From Ferruginibacter sp050611725 (GTDB lineage: Bacteria > Bacteroidota > Bacteroidia > Chitinophagales > Chitinophagaceae): 64,000 nucleotides of DNA. The stretch covers positions 186,001 to 250,000 of the forward strand of contig NZ_JBODJB010000001.1 of assembly GCF_050611725.1 (NCBI RefSeq). Direction: 5' to 3'. Position numbers and translations under genes: made by a program. The notes beneath the pieces are model-generated. The model had not been told where the DNA came from. It worked only from the letters and a program-made list of their open reading frames with translations, and did no database searches. Shown here in pieces: positions 52,212 to 61,547 of this stretch. How positions within the stretch are numbered: the stretch's first letter is position 1; every line of letters starts with the position of its first letter.

Positions 52212-52996
52212 ACCTTTAGAATATCTCTTATAAAATTATGGTATTCGGGGAAAGTTGGAAGATCATTGTGTTTCCCTCCTTGTATTCGTATCAAGGTAAT
52301 TTTTCTTGGGCTTAACTCTTGCAATCGTTCACTTTGACTGATCGGGATCAACCAATCTTTTGTGCCATGCAAAATATAAGTATGACAATTTACTCTTTTT
52401 ATCCACTTATCTGTACGCAGATGATAACGCAAAATAAATTTCACCGGAAGTATGGGTAAAAAACGTTGTATGGTATTTTTAAAACTAAAATAGGGTGCAT
52501 CCAATATCAAATAACGTGGTTTATTATCTGCTGCTATTTTGGCTGCAAAACCGCTGCCAAGGCTTCTTCCATAAACAATAATGTGATTTTCTGCAAAACG
52601 TTTTGTGAGTGATTCATATACAAACTGCATATCGTTCAGCATATCCTTCTCTGTACGCTTACCGGTACTTTTTCCGAAGCCACGATAATCAACCAACACT
52701 ACATCGTATTTGTAACGATAAAAATCTCTTGCGTATTTTGCCCAACCTTTTATACTTCTGGTATTGCCATGAAAGTAAAGTATCAAACCGTGTGGCTGAT
52801 CTACATAAAAATGCAGTCCGTTAATGCGTACACCGGGTTCAACATCAAAAAATAATTCCTCAAAAGGAGCATCATACTTGTATTGAAAATCCTGTTTTAA
52901 TTTTTCAGGCTTGAAGATAAATTTGTCTTGCACAAAGTAAGCTATTACAGAAAGTAATACTATGCCTGCTAATATGTAAACAATGATTTGTAGCAA
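52208..52996 (-). CDS. Alpha/beta hydrolase with N-terminal membrane anchor (copy 1)
   Basis: 262 residues. An N-terminal helix (IIVYILAGIVLLSVIAYFV) precedes an alpha/beta hydrolase with GLILYFHGNTRS, the nucleophile elbow IIVYGRSLGSGFA, Asp in LHGTKDWLIPI and His in GGKHNDLP. It shares the anchor, HGN loop and DYxGxGKSxGxRTEK segment with the next gene, so the pair arose by tandem duplication. No ATG is available; the start is TTG at 52996. Confidence 0.85.
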   Translation of the reverse strand: MLQIIVYILAGIVLLSVIAYFVQDKFIFKPEKLKQDFQYKYDAPFEELFFDVEPGVRINGLHFYVDQPHGLILYFHGNTRSIKGWAKYARDFYRYKYDVVLVDYRGFGKSTGKRTEKDMLNDMQFVYESLTKRFAENHIIVYGRSLGSGFAAKIAADNKPRYLILDAPYFSFKNTIQRFLPILPVKFILRYHLRTDKWIKRVNCHTYILHGTKDWLIPISQSERLQELSPRKITLIRIQGGKHNDLPTFPEYHNFIRDILKV

Positions 52997-53008
52997 GTTC
53001 GTATATAT

Positions 53009-53788
53009 TTAGTTTTTTAGCTTTTCGAAATATTTTCCGGTGAATAAGTAAGTAATAAACTTATTTGTTACTACTCCATTTTCAAGAACAACGGGGATTT
53101 TAAAAGTCCTTTTCTTTTTGTCGTAGTAAATTAATTTAACCGGACGTTCGGGCCTATTAGCGACAGAAAAGAAATCAAAAACAAAACCTACTGTATTTTG
53201 CAAACCAGTTGTTGTTTTGATGAGTTTTACCTTATCATTAAGTTTTTTCCCCTCAATCGAAAAAACTTTTATTTCATCGTACACTTCCCTGTTAGATAAT
53301 ATACTATGATTGATACCCAAATAATAGGTTTTCTTCCCCGCTTTCAATGTATGCAGTTCTGAATAAAAACCTGCCGGATCATCATTCTCATAAATCATTT
53401 CTTTAGCATATATTTTTTCACCATATCTGTACTGAAAAATAGTCGAGAAAAAATGCATTGTACCTCCTTCCCATGTATCCCATGAGTAAATTTTGAGCAT
53501 ACTATCCTCCGAATTGACAATAGTGAGACCTTCCTTTTCTAATTTTTCAAACTTGTATTTAAATGTAGAAGGGGACTCGGTAGTATATTTAAGTAAATCA
53601 TTAGTAAATAGTGTATTGTATTTCCCTATGGAATCATACGAGTGAATACTATCAGAGTACTCATGATGATCTACCCAATAATTTATCTGTTTGAAATTAG
53701 CCAACAACTTCTCTTCAATAACCTCGGGCTTTTGTGCAAAAGTAAATACCGACTGAAGTAGGAATACAATACTAATACAACCTTTCAT
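53009..53788 (-). CDS. Exported protein of unknown function
   Basis: About 259 residues with a Sec signal peptide (MKGCISIVFLLQSVFTFAQ), starting at the ATG rather than an upstream TTG. The mature part is mixed alpha/beta with a Trp/His-rich segment (INYWVDHHEYSDSIHSYDSIG) and Lys/Tyr-rich strands. No family is recognised. It lies 12 bp before the first hydrolase start, so it is probably in the same transcript. Confidence 0.6.
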   Translation of the reverse strand: MKGCISIVFLLQSVFTFAQKPEVIEEKLLANFKQINYWVDHHEYSDSIHSYDSIGKYNTLFTNDLLKYTTESPSTFKYKFEKLEKEGLTIVNSEDSMLKIYSWDTWEGGTMHFFSTIFQYRYGEKIYAKEMIYENDDPAGFYSELHTLKAGKKTYYLGINHSILSNREVYDEIKVFSIEGKKLNDKVKLIKTTTGLQNTVGFVFDFFSVANRPERPVKLIYYDKKKRTFKIPVVLENGVVTNKFITYLFTGKYFEKLKN

Positions 53789-53845
53789 GTACAAAATTTA
53801 TCAGTATGAAGCTACTTATTTTTTAAACTGCCAACAAATCGTTTC

Positions 53846-55810
53846 CTACTCTTCCTCGTCATCCATATATATACGGGTAAGTTTCATTTTGCTTACCGGC
53901 GCAACGATCAACGGGAATTTTTCTACCTGCACATTGCTTTGTATCAAACCAAAACCTTTTTCTTCGCTCAAAGAAATTTCTTTTATCCAGAAATATAATT
54001 TCATGATAATGCGTTCCATGAATGGTAATTCATTATCCTGCGATAAGAATTTTTCCATCACTATAAATTGGAAATCACCTACAACATTATTTCGCTGCTG
54101 ACTTTCGTAACGACTCGTAACATTTACTTCTCTGTTAGCTACCAGATCTTCCACTACTTTTTTAAACATCAGGTTCAATCTTGGTGCTACTCTAAAACCT
54201 AATCTGAATTCAACACGAATGATATCATTCGGAATGATATGTTCTACATGATATTCGCAGGTATATGGATCGTCCAATGTATCCACATGCACAAACCAAT
54301 AGATATCTGCTCGTTTCGGTTTACCGCTTAGTATGGAGTAAATAATTTTATGTTCAATTTCTTTTGGATAATTAGCACTGGTCAAATACACCAAATGTGT
54401 AGCATATTTCGGAACGGTTGTATCACTGCTCAATTCTTCCAGCTTAGAAATATATTCTTCCAAACGTACAAATTCAACATATCTGTTTTTGATCTTTCTT
54501 GCCCGATACCATATATACATTACTGCAAACAAAGCTCCACCAACTAGTAAAGCAATATATCCACCGTGTGGGAATTTATCCAAATTAGCAATTAAAAACC
54601 CTACTTCAATAGTTAAGAATACACCTAGGAAAGAATAAATCAATATTGCTGGTACTCTTCTAGATACCATATAGTTTGAAAACAAAATCGTAGTAGCTAG
54701 CATACACAATGTTATTGCCAATCCGTATGCTGCTCCCATTGCTCCGGATGTTTGGAAATAGATCACAATAAAACAACAACCGGAAAACAATAATGTATTG
54801 ATACCGGGAATGTATAACTGCCCTTTTGCTTCACTTGGGTAATTGATTTTCATTTTAGGCCATAGATTTAACCGAATCGCTTCACTGATAAGCGTAAACG
54901 AGCCGCTGATCAAAGCTTGGCTGGCAATTATTGCCGCTGAAGTGGCAATAATTATTCCGGGAATTTGAAACCAATCCGGCATTACCCCATAAAAAGTTTT
55001 AGCATGAGAAATTTGCCCAGTATGATTTTTAAGTAACCATGCAGCTTGTCCCAGATAAGTAAGTATTAAACAAGATTTTACGAATATCCAGGAAATACGA
55101 ATATTTCCTTTACCACAATGCCCTAAATCACTGTACAATGCCTCAGCACCTGTTGTACACAAAAAAACCGCTCCTAATAACCAAAAGCCTTTAGGATACT
55201 GACTCAATAATTTAACTGCATAATATGGATTGAACGCCTTAAAAACGTCCAAGCTATCTGTTATATGTGATATACCCAAGGCAGCCAGCATTAAAAACCA
55301 TAAAAGCATAATTGGTCCAAAAAGTTTACCAATAGAAGCCGTGCCAAATTGCTGCATAAAAAACAAGACAACAAGTATTCCTAAAACTATATATATAATG
55401 GTGGACTGTTGGATATCAGCAAATGCTGGTCGAATTCTCAATCCCTCAATTGCTGATGCAACAGAAATTGGGGGTGTGATCATTCCATCCGCCAAAAGTG
55501 CCGCTCCACCAAGCATAGCAGGAATAACAAGCCACTTTTTTTGTCTTCGTACAAGCGTATATAGAGAGAAAATTCCGCCTTCACCTTTGTTATCAGCTTG
55601 TAATGTCAACATTACATATTTTAGAGTAGTCTGTAATGTTAGCGTCCAAATTATACAACTCAAAGAACCAACAATTAAAAGTTCATCAATTATTTTATCA
55701 TGAATAATTTCGTCGAATACATACAGTGGAGATGTTCCTATATCGCCATAAATAATTCCTAAAGCAACAATTAAGCCGGCGGCTGTTACTTTGTTAACGT
55801 GTTTGCTCAC
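53846..55810 (-). CDS. kup: Potassium transporter Kup
   Basis: A 654-residue KUP/HAK-type K+ uptake permease of the inner membrane, probably H+-coupled. The start is GTG (SKHVNKVTAAGLIVALGIIYGDIGTSPLYVFDEI over residues 2-35). The K+-pathway GDIGTSPLYV is conserved. About 12 helices occupy ~10-450, including the MLGGAALLADGMITPPISV segment and CTTGAEALYSDLGH. A soluble C-terminal domain of ~200 residues follows, as in E. coli Kup. A TAnnTTTG box lies ~78 bp upstream. It is monocistronic. Confidence 0.95.
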   Translation of the reverse strand: MSKHVNKVTAAGLIVALGIIYGDIGTSPLYVFDEIIHDKIIDELLIVGSLSCIIWTLTLQTTLKYVMLTLQADNKGEGGIFSLYTLVRRQKKWLVIPAMLGGAALLADGMITPPISVASAIEGLRIRPAFADIQQSTIIYIVLGILVVLFFMQQFGTASIGKLFGPIMLLWFLMLAALGISHITDSLDVFKAFNPYYAVKLLSQYPKGFWLLGAVFLCTTGAEALYSDLGHCGKGNIRISWIFVKSCLILTYLGQAAWLLKNHTGQISHAKTFYGVMPDWFQIPGIIIATSAAIIASQALISGSFTLISEAIRLNLWPKMKINYPSEAKGQLYIPGINTLLFSGCCFIVIYFQTSGAMGAAYGLAITLCMLATTILFSNYMVSRRVPAILIYSFLGVFLTIEVGFLIANLDKFPHGGYIALLVGGALFAVMYIWYRARKIKNRYVEFVRLEEYISKLEELSSDTTVPKYATHLVYLTSANYPKEIEHKIIYSILSGKPKRADIYWFVHVDTLDDPYTCEYHVEHIIPNDIIRVEFRLGFRVAPRLNLMFKKVVEDLVANREVNVTSRYESQQRNNVVGDFQFIVMEKFLSQDNELPFMERIIMKLYFWIKEISLSEEKGFGLIQSNVQVEKFPLIVAPVSKMKLTRIYMDDEEE

Positions 55811-55887
55811 TATGCGGTGTTTTTGATAAGATGGCTTTTTGTATCGATAAGTTGCATTGCTTTTACAGATACTGCATTAAGCCAATA

Positions 55888-55895
55888 CAAATGTA
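55888..55895 (-). promoter_or_regulatory. -7 box for kup
   Basis: On the minus strand TACATTTG (55895-55888) is a perfect TAnnTTTG match, about 78 bp before the kup GTG. No TTG -33 element was seen. Confidence 0.45.
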
Positions 55896-56007
55896 TATTG
55901 AAAAATAGAATGTGGGGAGATTTTTTTATTCAGTCTGATGGGAATCGGCAGACCCTTATAAAAAATGATGCAACTTCAAGTAAACTATTTACGTCTCAAA
56001 ACTCAGA

Positions 56008-56036
56008 GACCCGGTCTGACGGTCCCCCGTCTGACC
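56008..56036. repeat. Left REP-like inverted repeat of the transposase unit
   Basis: GACCCGGTCTGACGGTCC is followed by CCCGTCTGACC. It is itself an imperfect palindrome, GGTCTGACGG/CCGTCTGACC with a TCCC loop. The right repeat is its inverted copy, differing by one C. Confidence 0.8.
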
Positions 56037-56066
56037 TCAAATTTAATAACCGCTAGAATTATATAC

Positions 56067-56684
56067 ATGAATTTTACTTCAGACAACTTATACCACATAT
56101 ACAATCAGGGCAATAACAGGCAACCAATATTTCTTAGGAATGAAGATTACTTACTCTTTTTACGGCTAACAAGAAAGTGCATTTTACCCAATTGTGAAAT
56201 AATAGCTTATTGTCTTATGCCCAATCATTTTCATTTTCTAATTTATGTTGATGAGAGAGTGAATACATCAATTAAGCAAGGAGGCATTATAATTGATCCA
56301 TTAACAAATGGAATAAGAAAATTGCTTAGTAGCTATGCAAGAATATTCAACAAACTGTATAACCGATCAGGTTCCTTATTCAGACAAAAAAGCAAATACA
56401 AATGCCTCTCTAAATGGGCTGTTGACATAAGTCAGACATTCAGTTTGCAGGATTACTACCGTAACTGCTTTTTCTACATACATCAAAATCCTTTGGAAGC
56501 TGCTTTGGTTAAAGATTTAGATGAATGGGACTATTCATCGTATAAAGATTATGCCGGATTAAGAAAGGGTACACTTTGCAACAAAGAGCTGGCTGTAAAA
56601 TATTGCGGTTATGAATCGAATAGTTTTATCAGGTCATCAAATGAGTTAATTGAAGAAAATATTAAGAAAGAATTTCAAATGTGA
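56067..56684 (+). CDS. REP-associated tyrosine transposase (Y1, IS200-like)
   Basis: 205 residues, starting at MNFTSDNLYHIYNQG. The HUH nuclease motif is in YCLMPNHFHFLIY, with His 54 and His 56. The segment FNKLYNRSGSLFRQKSKYK and the C-terminal YIHQNPLEAALVKDLDEWDYSSYKDYAG block are the standard RAYT signatures, and the catalytic Tyr lies in the YIHQNP region. Domesticated RAYTs act on the palindromes that flank them, which fits the two REPs here. The ORF is intact and the catalytic residues are present. Confidence 0.88.
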   Translation: MNFTSDNLYHIYNQGNNRQPIFLRNEDYLLFLRLTRKCILPNCEIIAYCLMPNHFHFLIYVDERVNTSIKQGGIIIDPLTNGIRKLLSSYARIFNKLYNRSGSLFRQKSKYKCLSKWAVDISQTFSLQDYYRNCFFYIHQNPLEAALVKDLDEWDYSSYKDYAGLRKGTLCNKELAVKYCGYESNSFIRSSNELIEENIKKEFQM

Positions 56685-56699
56685 ATGCCTTATACTTGC

Positions 56700-56728
56700 G
56701 GTCAGACGGGGACCGTCAGACCGGGTTC
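56700..56728. repeat. Right REP-like inverted repeat of the transposase unit
   Basis: GGTCAGACGGGGACCGTCAG followed by ACCGGGTTC. Its reverse complement matches the left repeat except for one missing C in the central C-run and an extra A near the outer end. It starts 15 bp after the transposase stop. Confidence 0.8.
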
Positions 56729-56739
56729 CCAAAACAAAA

Positions 56740-56767
56740 AAAGCCCCTCACAATAAAGCAAGGGGCT
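56740..56767 (-). terminator. Terminator of the ftsZ operon
   Basis: On the minus strand AGCCCCT pairs with AGGGGCT across a 12-nt loop and is followed by T7G. It lies 37 bp beyond the ftsZ stop and next to the right REP. Confidence 0.8.
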
Positions 56768-56804
56768 ATACAAACAAATACAAAATAGGAGAACAGATAA
56801 ATAT

Positions 56805-58709
56805 TTAATCGGGTTTTTTCCCGTCTAAGAATGTATTGATGGTGCTGATCTCAGCTTGATTGTTATCGTTGTTTTTTACGGTATAGTTGCTGTAAAAAGA
56901 TTCTACGTCTGCAATGGAGTTATGCATTTCCATATTGCGGCGAAGGTAAGCCGGCACGGCCTCAAACTCATTATTCGGATCAGCTGCATTGATGTTGAAA
57001 GACAAATTACGCAGCTTCGCAATGCGTTCCATAGCCCGGCGCCTAAGCTCCTCTGTTTCGTCCTGCATTGCAGGCTCCTCAACATTGGACATCATGATGG
57101 GCTGAGTTTGTTGTACTAATGGCTGTTCCTCCGCCGCTTGATGGTCATTCTTAACCACCAGTTGCATTTCAATTACAGGTTCGTCTTCCTGTTGGTTGAT
57201 CTGCAATGGGGCTGGTTGATCGATAGTTTTCTTGGATTCCTGTGTTGGTTGTTCTTCCACATAAATTCTGGAAGGCTTCACCAATCCACCTGTTGACGAA
57301 ACAGGTGCGCTAGCATCTTCATTTATTTTTAATACAGTTGTTTCCTGTGTATTGACTACAGGTTTTTCGGTAGGAGTTGGTTCAGCCGGTATATCAAACT
57401 CAATTACAGGTGTTTGATCTGCGGCCGAAGATATTTCAAAAAACACCGGAGTTTCATCCATATTGTCCACAGGAGTTTTACTTAGTATTTCTACGTTCGG
57501 CGTTTCCGGATTTCTTTCTACCAATGTTGGCATGAAAATATCTTCTGCTGTTTTTTCTTCAACAATAGGTGCAATATTTTCTATAACTTTTTCTTCAACT
57601 GCTGTGTTCTCTACAACGGGTTCTGATTTTTCTTCTACAAATAATTTTGGTTGCACTGTTTCTTTTACAGGCATTGCCAATTGCATTACTATCTTATCAT
57701 CTTTCGGCGCCTCTTCTTCCACCTTTGCTTTTGCAAATGGGTCTTTATGCTCAAACCCTGTAGCAATAAGAGTTATACCAATTTCACTTCCTAACGTATT
57801 ATCGTACCCTAAACCTAAGATCACATCTGTATCTTCACCTGCTTGTCCCATTAAATGATTTTGAATTACTTCAACCTCGTCCATTGTAAACTCATGTTCA
57901 CCTTCGGCAGAATTGATGTTGATCAATATCCATTTAGCTCCTCTGATATCGTTATCATTCAATAACGGAGAGTTCAATGCATTTTCAATTGCCAGTTGTG
58001 CTCTGTTTTCGCCTTCGGCAGATGCACTTCCTAAAATAGCAACACCACCATTGCTCATTACGGTACATACATCGGCAAAGTCAACATTGATCTGACCGGT
58101 ACTATTAATTACATCTGTGATACATTTTGCAGCAGTTGCTAAAACATTATCTGCTTTTGCAAATGCTTCCTTCATTTTTAAATTGCCGAATTGATGACGC
58201 AGTTTGTCGTTGCTGATCACCAATAATGTATCAACACTTTCTTTCAATAAAGAAATACCTGCTTCTGCCTGAGCAATTCTTTTCTTTCCTTCGTATGCAA
58301 AAGGAGTAGTAACGATACCTACCGTTAGTATGCCAAGATCTTTACAAATTTTTGCAAGTATCGGGGCTCCACCGGTACCAGTACCACCACCCATACCTGC
58401 AGTGATGAAAGCCATTTTGGTATTCACTTCAAGTATGCGTTTTATTTCTTCTAAGCTTTCTTCAGTTGCCTGACGACCTATAGAAGGATTGGCACCTGCA
58501 CCTAAACCTTGTGTAAGGTGCGGACCTAATTGAATTTTATTGGGCACTTTGCTTTGAGCAATGGCTTGTGCATCTGTATTACAGATGATGAAGTTTACGC
58601 CTTCGATGTTTTGCGAAAACATATGGTTTACAGCATTGCTTCCACCGCCGCCAACACCAATTACTTTGATGATGGACGATTGCTCTTTAGGCAGATCAAA
58701 ATGTATCAT
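56805..58709 (-). CDS. ftsZ: Cell division protein FtsZ
   Basis: The tubulin-like GTPase that forms the Z ring. The GTPase domain (~1-320) has the GVGGGGSNAVNHM loop, the tubulin signature GGGTGTGGAP (~108-117) and NVDFADV. Total length is 634 residues, far longer than E. coli (383). The extra part is an acidic, Glu/Val/Pro/Gln-rich linker of ~250 residues (FVEEKSEPVVENTAVEEKV and similar). The C-terminus has a conserved-looking helix (FEAVPAYLRRNMEM), resembling the peptide that binds FtsA in other phyla. It is the last gene of the dcw cluster here. Confidence 0.97.
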   Translation of the reverse strand: MIHFDLPKEQSSIIKVIGVGGGGSNAVNHMFSQNIEGVNFIICNTDAQAIAQSKVPNKIQLGPHLTQGLGAGANPSIGRQATEESLEEIKRILEVNTKMAFITAGMGGGTGTGGAPILAKICKDLGILTVGIVTTPFAYEGKKRIAQAEAGISLLKESVDTLLVISNDKLRHQFGNLKMKEAFAKADNVLATAAKCITDVINSTGQINVDFADVCTVMSNGGVAILGSASAEGENRAQLAIENALNSPLLNDNDIRGAKWILININSAEGEHEFTMDEVEVIQNHLMGQAGEDTDVILGLGYDNTLGSEIGITLIATGFEHKDPFAKAKVEEEAPKDDKIVMQLAMPVKETVQPKLFVEEKSEPVVENTAVEEKVIENIAPIVEEKTAEDIFMPTLVERNPETPNVEILSKTPVDNMDETPVFFEISSAADQTPVIEFDIPAEPTPTEKPVVNTQETTVLKINEDASAPVSSTGGLVKPSRIYVEEQPTQESKKTIDQPAPLQINQQEDEPVIEMQLVVKNDHQAAEEQPLVQQTQPIMMSNVEEPAMQDETEELRRRAMERIAKLRNLSFNINAADPNNEFEAVPAYLRRNMEMHNSIADVESFYSNYTVKNNDNNQAEISTINTFLDGKKPD

Positions 58710-58752
58710 GTGGTTAGAATTTATTGAGTTAGTAGTTAGTTAGGTTTAGTAA

Positions 58753-60204
58753 TTATAATTGTGTATCGCCTTCTTCTTTGAACAGATCGATCAATCCTGA
58801 TTTCATAGAATCCATCAATCCTTTCAAAGATTTACGTTGTTTTACTTTTATTTCTTTGATCGGTTCTGTTTGATTGTCCATTTCAACTTCAACAGTTTCA
58901 GTAGTAGCAGTTTGTTGTTTTTGCAAACCTGCAGGCACTTTTACTTCGATGAAATTTGGCTCTAATTGTCTGTTCTTGTTTTCGTAATCATTATATCCTT
59001 TCAATATTAAACCAATACAAGTACTGTACATTGGTTTTGCCAATTCATCAATATGGCCTCCTTGCAAATGTTCGTTTGGCAAACCGATACGTGCATTCAA
59101 TCCCGTTACATATTCTGTTAACTGAATTAAGTGTTTCAATTGAGAACCACCACCGGTAAGGATTACACCGCCATTTAATAATTTAGTATCTAAACCAACT
59201 TGTTTTAAATGATAGGTTACAAAATCCATGATCTCACTCATACGAGCCTGAATGATGTTCGCTAAATTTTTAACGCTGATCTCTTTTGGTTGCATACCAC
59301 GTAAACCCGGAATAGTAATAAATGCATTTGCTTTTGCTTCATCTGCTAAAGCACTACCAAACTGAACTTTCATTTGTTCTGCCTGAGTTTTTAAAACGCC
59401 TAAACCGTTTTTAATATCGTTGGTAATATTTTCACCACCGAATGGAATTACTGCAGTATGTTTTAAAATACCTTCATAGAAAACAGCAAGGTCTGTTGTA
59501 CCACCACCGATATCAACGATCACCACGCCGGCTTCCATATCCTGATCGCACATTACGGCTGATGCTGATGCCAACGGTTGTAATACCAGATCTTTTGTGA
59601 TCAATCCTGATTTTTCTACGCTGCGATTGATATTTCTGATCGCATTCTTATCTCCGGTGATGATATGAAAATTTGCTCCCACTTTTACACCACTGTAACC
59701 GATAGGGTTTGGAATGTTTTGGAAGTTATCAACGGTGAATTCCTGTGGAATAACATCAATGATCTTATCTCCTGCGGGAATGTATGTTCTGTATTGATCT
59801 GCAACAAGGCGATCGATCTCGTCCTGACGAATTTCATCTTCAACATTTTGGCGAACAATATCGCCACGAGTTTGTAAACTCTTGATATGATGACCTGCTA
59901 TACCTACATATACTTCTCCAATTTCCAAATTAGGATTGGATGCATAGCAATTTTCCAAAGCTTGTTGAATGGCTTTGATGGTTTGGTCGATGTTCAACAC
60001 CATGCCATGTTGTACACCATTGCTATTGGCTCTTCCGAAACCAAGTATTTCTAATTTGCCGTGTTCGTTTTTTCTACCGGCAATTGCTGCAATTTTAGTG
60101 GTCCCGATATCGAGCCCTACAATTACAGGGTTTTTGTTAACTGATTCATTGGCAACCGGAGTGCTGTTGTCAGTAGCTGTTTGTGGATTTTGTTCGTTGC
60201 TCAT
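58753..60204 (-). CDS. ftsA: Cell division protein FtsA
   Basis: 483 residues of the actin-like fold that anchors FtsZ to the membrane. The ATP-binding motifs are IVGLDIGTTKIAAIAGRK, VVIVDIGGGTTDLAVF and LTGGGSQLKHLIQ. The C-terminal helix (SLKGLMDSMKSGLIDLFKEE) is amphipathic and would bind the membrane. A ~25-residue N-terminal extension is polar. It lies between ftsQ and ftsZ, in the standard order. Confidence 0.96.
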   Translation of the reverse strand: MSNEQNPQTATDNSTPVANESVNKNPVIVGLDIGTTKIAAIAGRKNEHGKLEILGFGRANSNGVQHGMVLNIDQTIKAIQQALENCYASNPNLEIGEVYVGIAGHHIKSLQTRGDIVRQNVEDEIRQDEIDRLVADQYRTYIPAGDKIIDVIPQEFTVDNFQNIPNPIGYSGVKVGANFHIITGDKNAIRNINRSVEKSGLITKDLVLQPLASASAVMCDQDMEAGVVIVDIGGGTTDLAVFYEGILKHTAVIPFGGENITNDIKNGLGVLKTQAEQMKVQFGSALADEAKANAFITIPGLRGMQPKEISVKNLANIIQARMSEIMDFVTYHLKQVGLDTKLLNGGVILTGGGSQLKHLIQLTEYVTGLNARIGLPNEHLQGGHIDELAKPMYSTCIGLILKGYNDYENKNRQLEPNFIEVKVPAGLQKQQTATTETVEVEMDNQTEPIKEIKVKQRKSLKGLMDSMKSGLIDLFKEEGDTQL

Positions 60205-60257
60205 AATTGTATGTTTGTATTTTTTGTATGTATTGTTTTATATGTTAAGTTGTTATT

Positions 60258-61505
60258 TTAATAATCGTTTGCCGGTGTTGTACCAGTTTTTTTAGGAACC
60301 GCAGGTTTAACCTGCGGTTTACTAATTGGTTTTACTACGGGTTTAATTACTTTTTTATCGGTTGATTGTTTTACAATTGGTTTCGTTGTTGTTTGTTTTG
60401 TTGTTACTGTCGGAACACTCTTATCGGCTGTTGCTTTTTTAACCGGTGCCGATATTGTTGTTGCCGGTTTACCAACTACTGCTTTTAATGGCAATGGTTT
60501 TGATAAAGCCGCCGCAGGTGACACCGCATTATTTTCTGCAGCCGCAGCGGCTGCTTCTTCTGCTTCTTCACGTTCTCTCGACTGCAATATCAGATCATCA
60601 TTAAATGCTCCAGGATCATTATCCGGCAACATCAACTGCATTGAATCAGCTGATTGTTTTTCTGCATTCGCAGCAATCAATTGCATCAATTGTAATGCTC
60701 TTGCCGAATCAGCTGCTATATCTTCTGCACCTTTTCTTTTTGCTACAACCTGATCTTTAAACTGCAGATTGATCTCACTGTAATAATCCCATCCTGCTTT
60801 TGTCATTGCATCTTTATAGAACAATTTCATTTTTGCCAGCTTCTCTTCTGCATTTGAAGCATCTCCAAATACGATCATTTGCTCTCCGATCTTCGGCACT
60901 AATAAAAAGGTACGCTGTACCGTTATATCTACCTGGTCGATCATCGACATAGCAAAAGAATCTTTTTGAATTGCCAGGCTTAAATTCAGTACATCTCTTA
61001 ATAAGTTGCTATCAGCTTTTGATAATACCGCATTATCCGACGGAAAATTGGTGAATACCGGTAGCCTTGCTGAAAACTTTTCGCTCAATGGCAACATAGC
61101 AACAGAGTCATCAATATAAAAAGTTGAACCCGTTGTTGTAAATACTCTCGCCATTGGCTCTCTTTCTACAACATTTACCTGTAATACCTGATTATTATCA
61201 AAGAACAATTCGGCTGATTTTACCCAGATATTTTTTTTCAAATAACCTTCCATTGCTCTCAGGTTAAAGAAACTTACAGCTTTACCTTGGGGATCGCCTC
61301 CTACAAAAGTTGTGATCATGGTTCTGATATCTTTCTCATCTACAAAAGCATTATTACTTACTCCTTTTATGTAGATGTTTACCTGCGAACAATGTTTAGC
61401 ATCTTTCTTCTGAATTGCTGCAACCAATAGTATAACAATGCCTATCCCTACAGAAACCCATAGTGTTAGCGTTAACCATTTTACTATTGCTTGTTTATTT
61501 ATCAT
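60258..61505 (-). CDS. ftsQ: Cell division protein FtsQ with an unusual C-terminal tail
   Basis: 415 residues. A transmembrane helix (WLTLTLWVSVGIGIVILLVAA, ~10-30) precedes a POTRA-like domain (~35-110) and the FtsQ beta domain (PMARVFTTTGSTFYIDDSVAMLPLS, VTVQRTFLLVPKIGEQMIVFG). Identification rests on position and this topology; sequence is diverged, as is common for FtsQ. The last ~120 residues are a low-complexity Ala, Lys, Pro and Thr tail (AAAAAENNAVSPAAALSKP, then repeated K-P-V/T-K units) with no counterpart in E. coli. Confidence 0.85.
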   Translation of the reverse strand: MINKQAIVKWLTLTLWVSVGIGIVILLVAAIQKKDAKHCSQVNIYIKGVSNNAFVDEKDIRTMITTFVGGDPQGKAVSFFNLRAMEGYLKKNIWVKSAELFFDNNQVLQVNVVEREPMARVFTTTGSTFYIDDSVAMLPLSEKFSARLPVFTNFPSDNAVLSKADSNLLRDVLNLSLAIQKDSFAMSMIDQVDITVQRTFLLVPKIGEQMIVFGDASNAEEKLAKMKLFYKDAMTKAGWDYYSEINLQFKDQVVAKRKGAEDIAADSARALQLMQLIAANAEKQSADSMQLMLPDNDPGAFNDDLILQSREREEAEEAAAAAAENNAVSPAAALSKPLPLKAVVGKPATTISAPVKKATADKSVPTVTTKQTTTKPIVKQSTDKKVIKPVVKPISKPQVKPAVPKKTGTTPANDY

Positions 61506-61547
61506 TTTACTTCAACCTCTAAAGCGGTTTTAGTGTTTTTAACTTTA

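Larger units (their letters stand above)
56008..56728 (+). mobile_element. REP-flanked Y1 transposase unit
   Basis: A ~720-bp unit bounded by near-identical inverted repeats at 56008-56036 and 56700-56728 and containing one Y1 transposase gene. It lies in the gap between kup and ftsZ, without disrupting either gene. No target duplication is obvious by eye. Confidence 0.7.

Noticed and set aside
57463..57858. Plus-strand 131-residue Ser/Thr-rich ORF in ftsZ
   Set aside because: Ser/Thr/Ile richness is the expected antisense reading of the Glu/Val-rich FtsZ linker.
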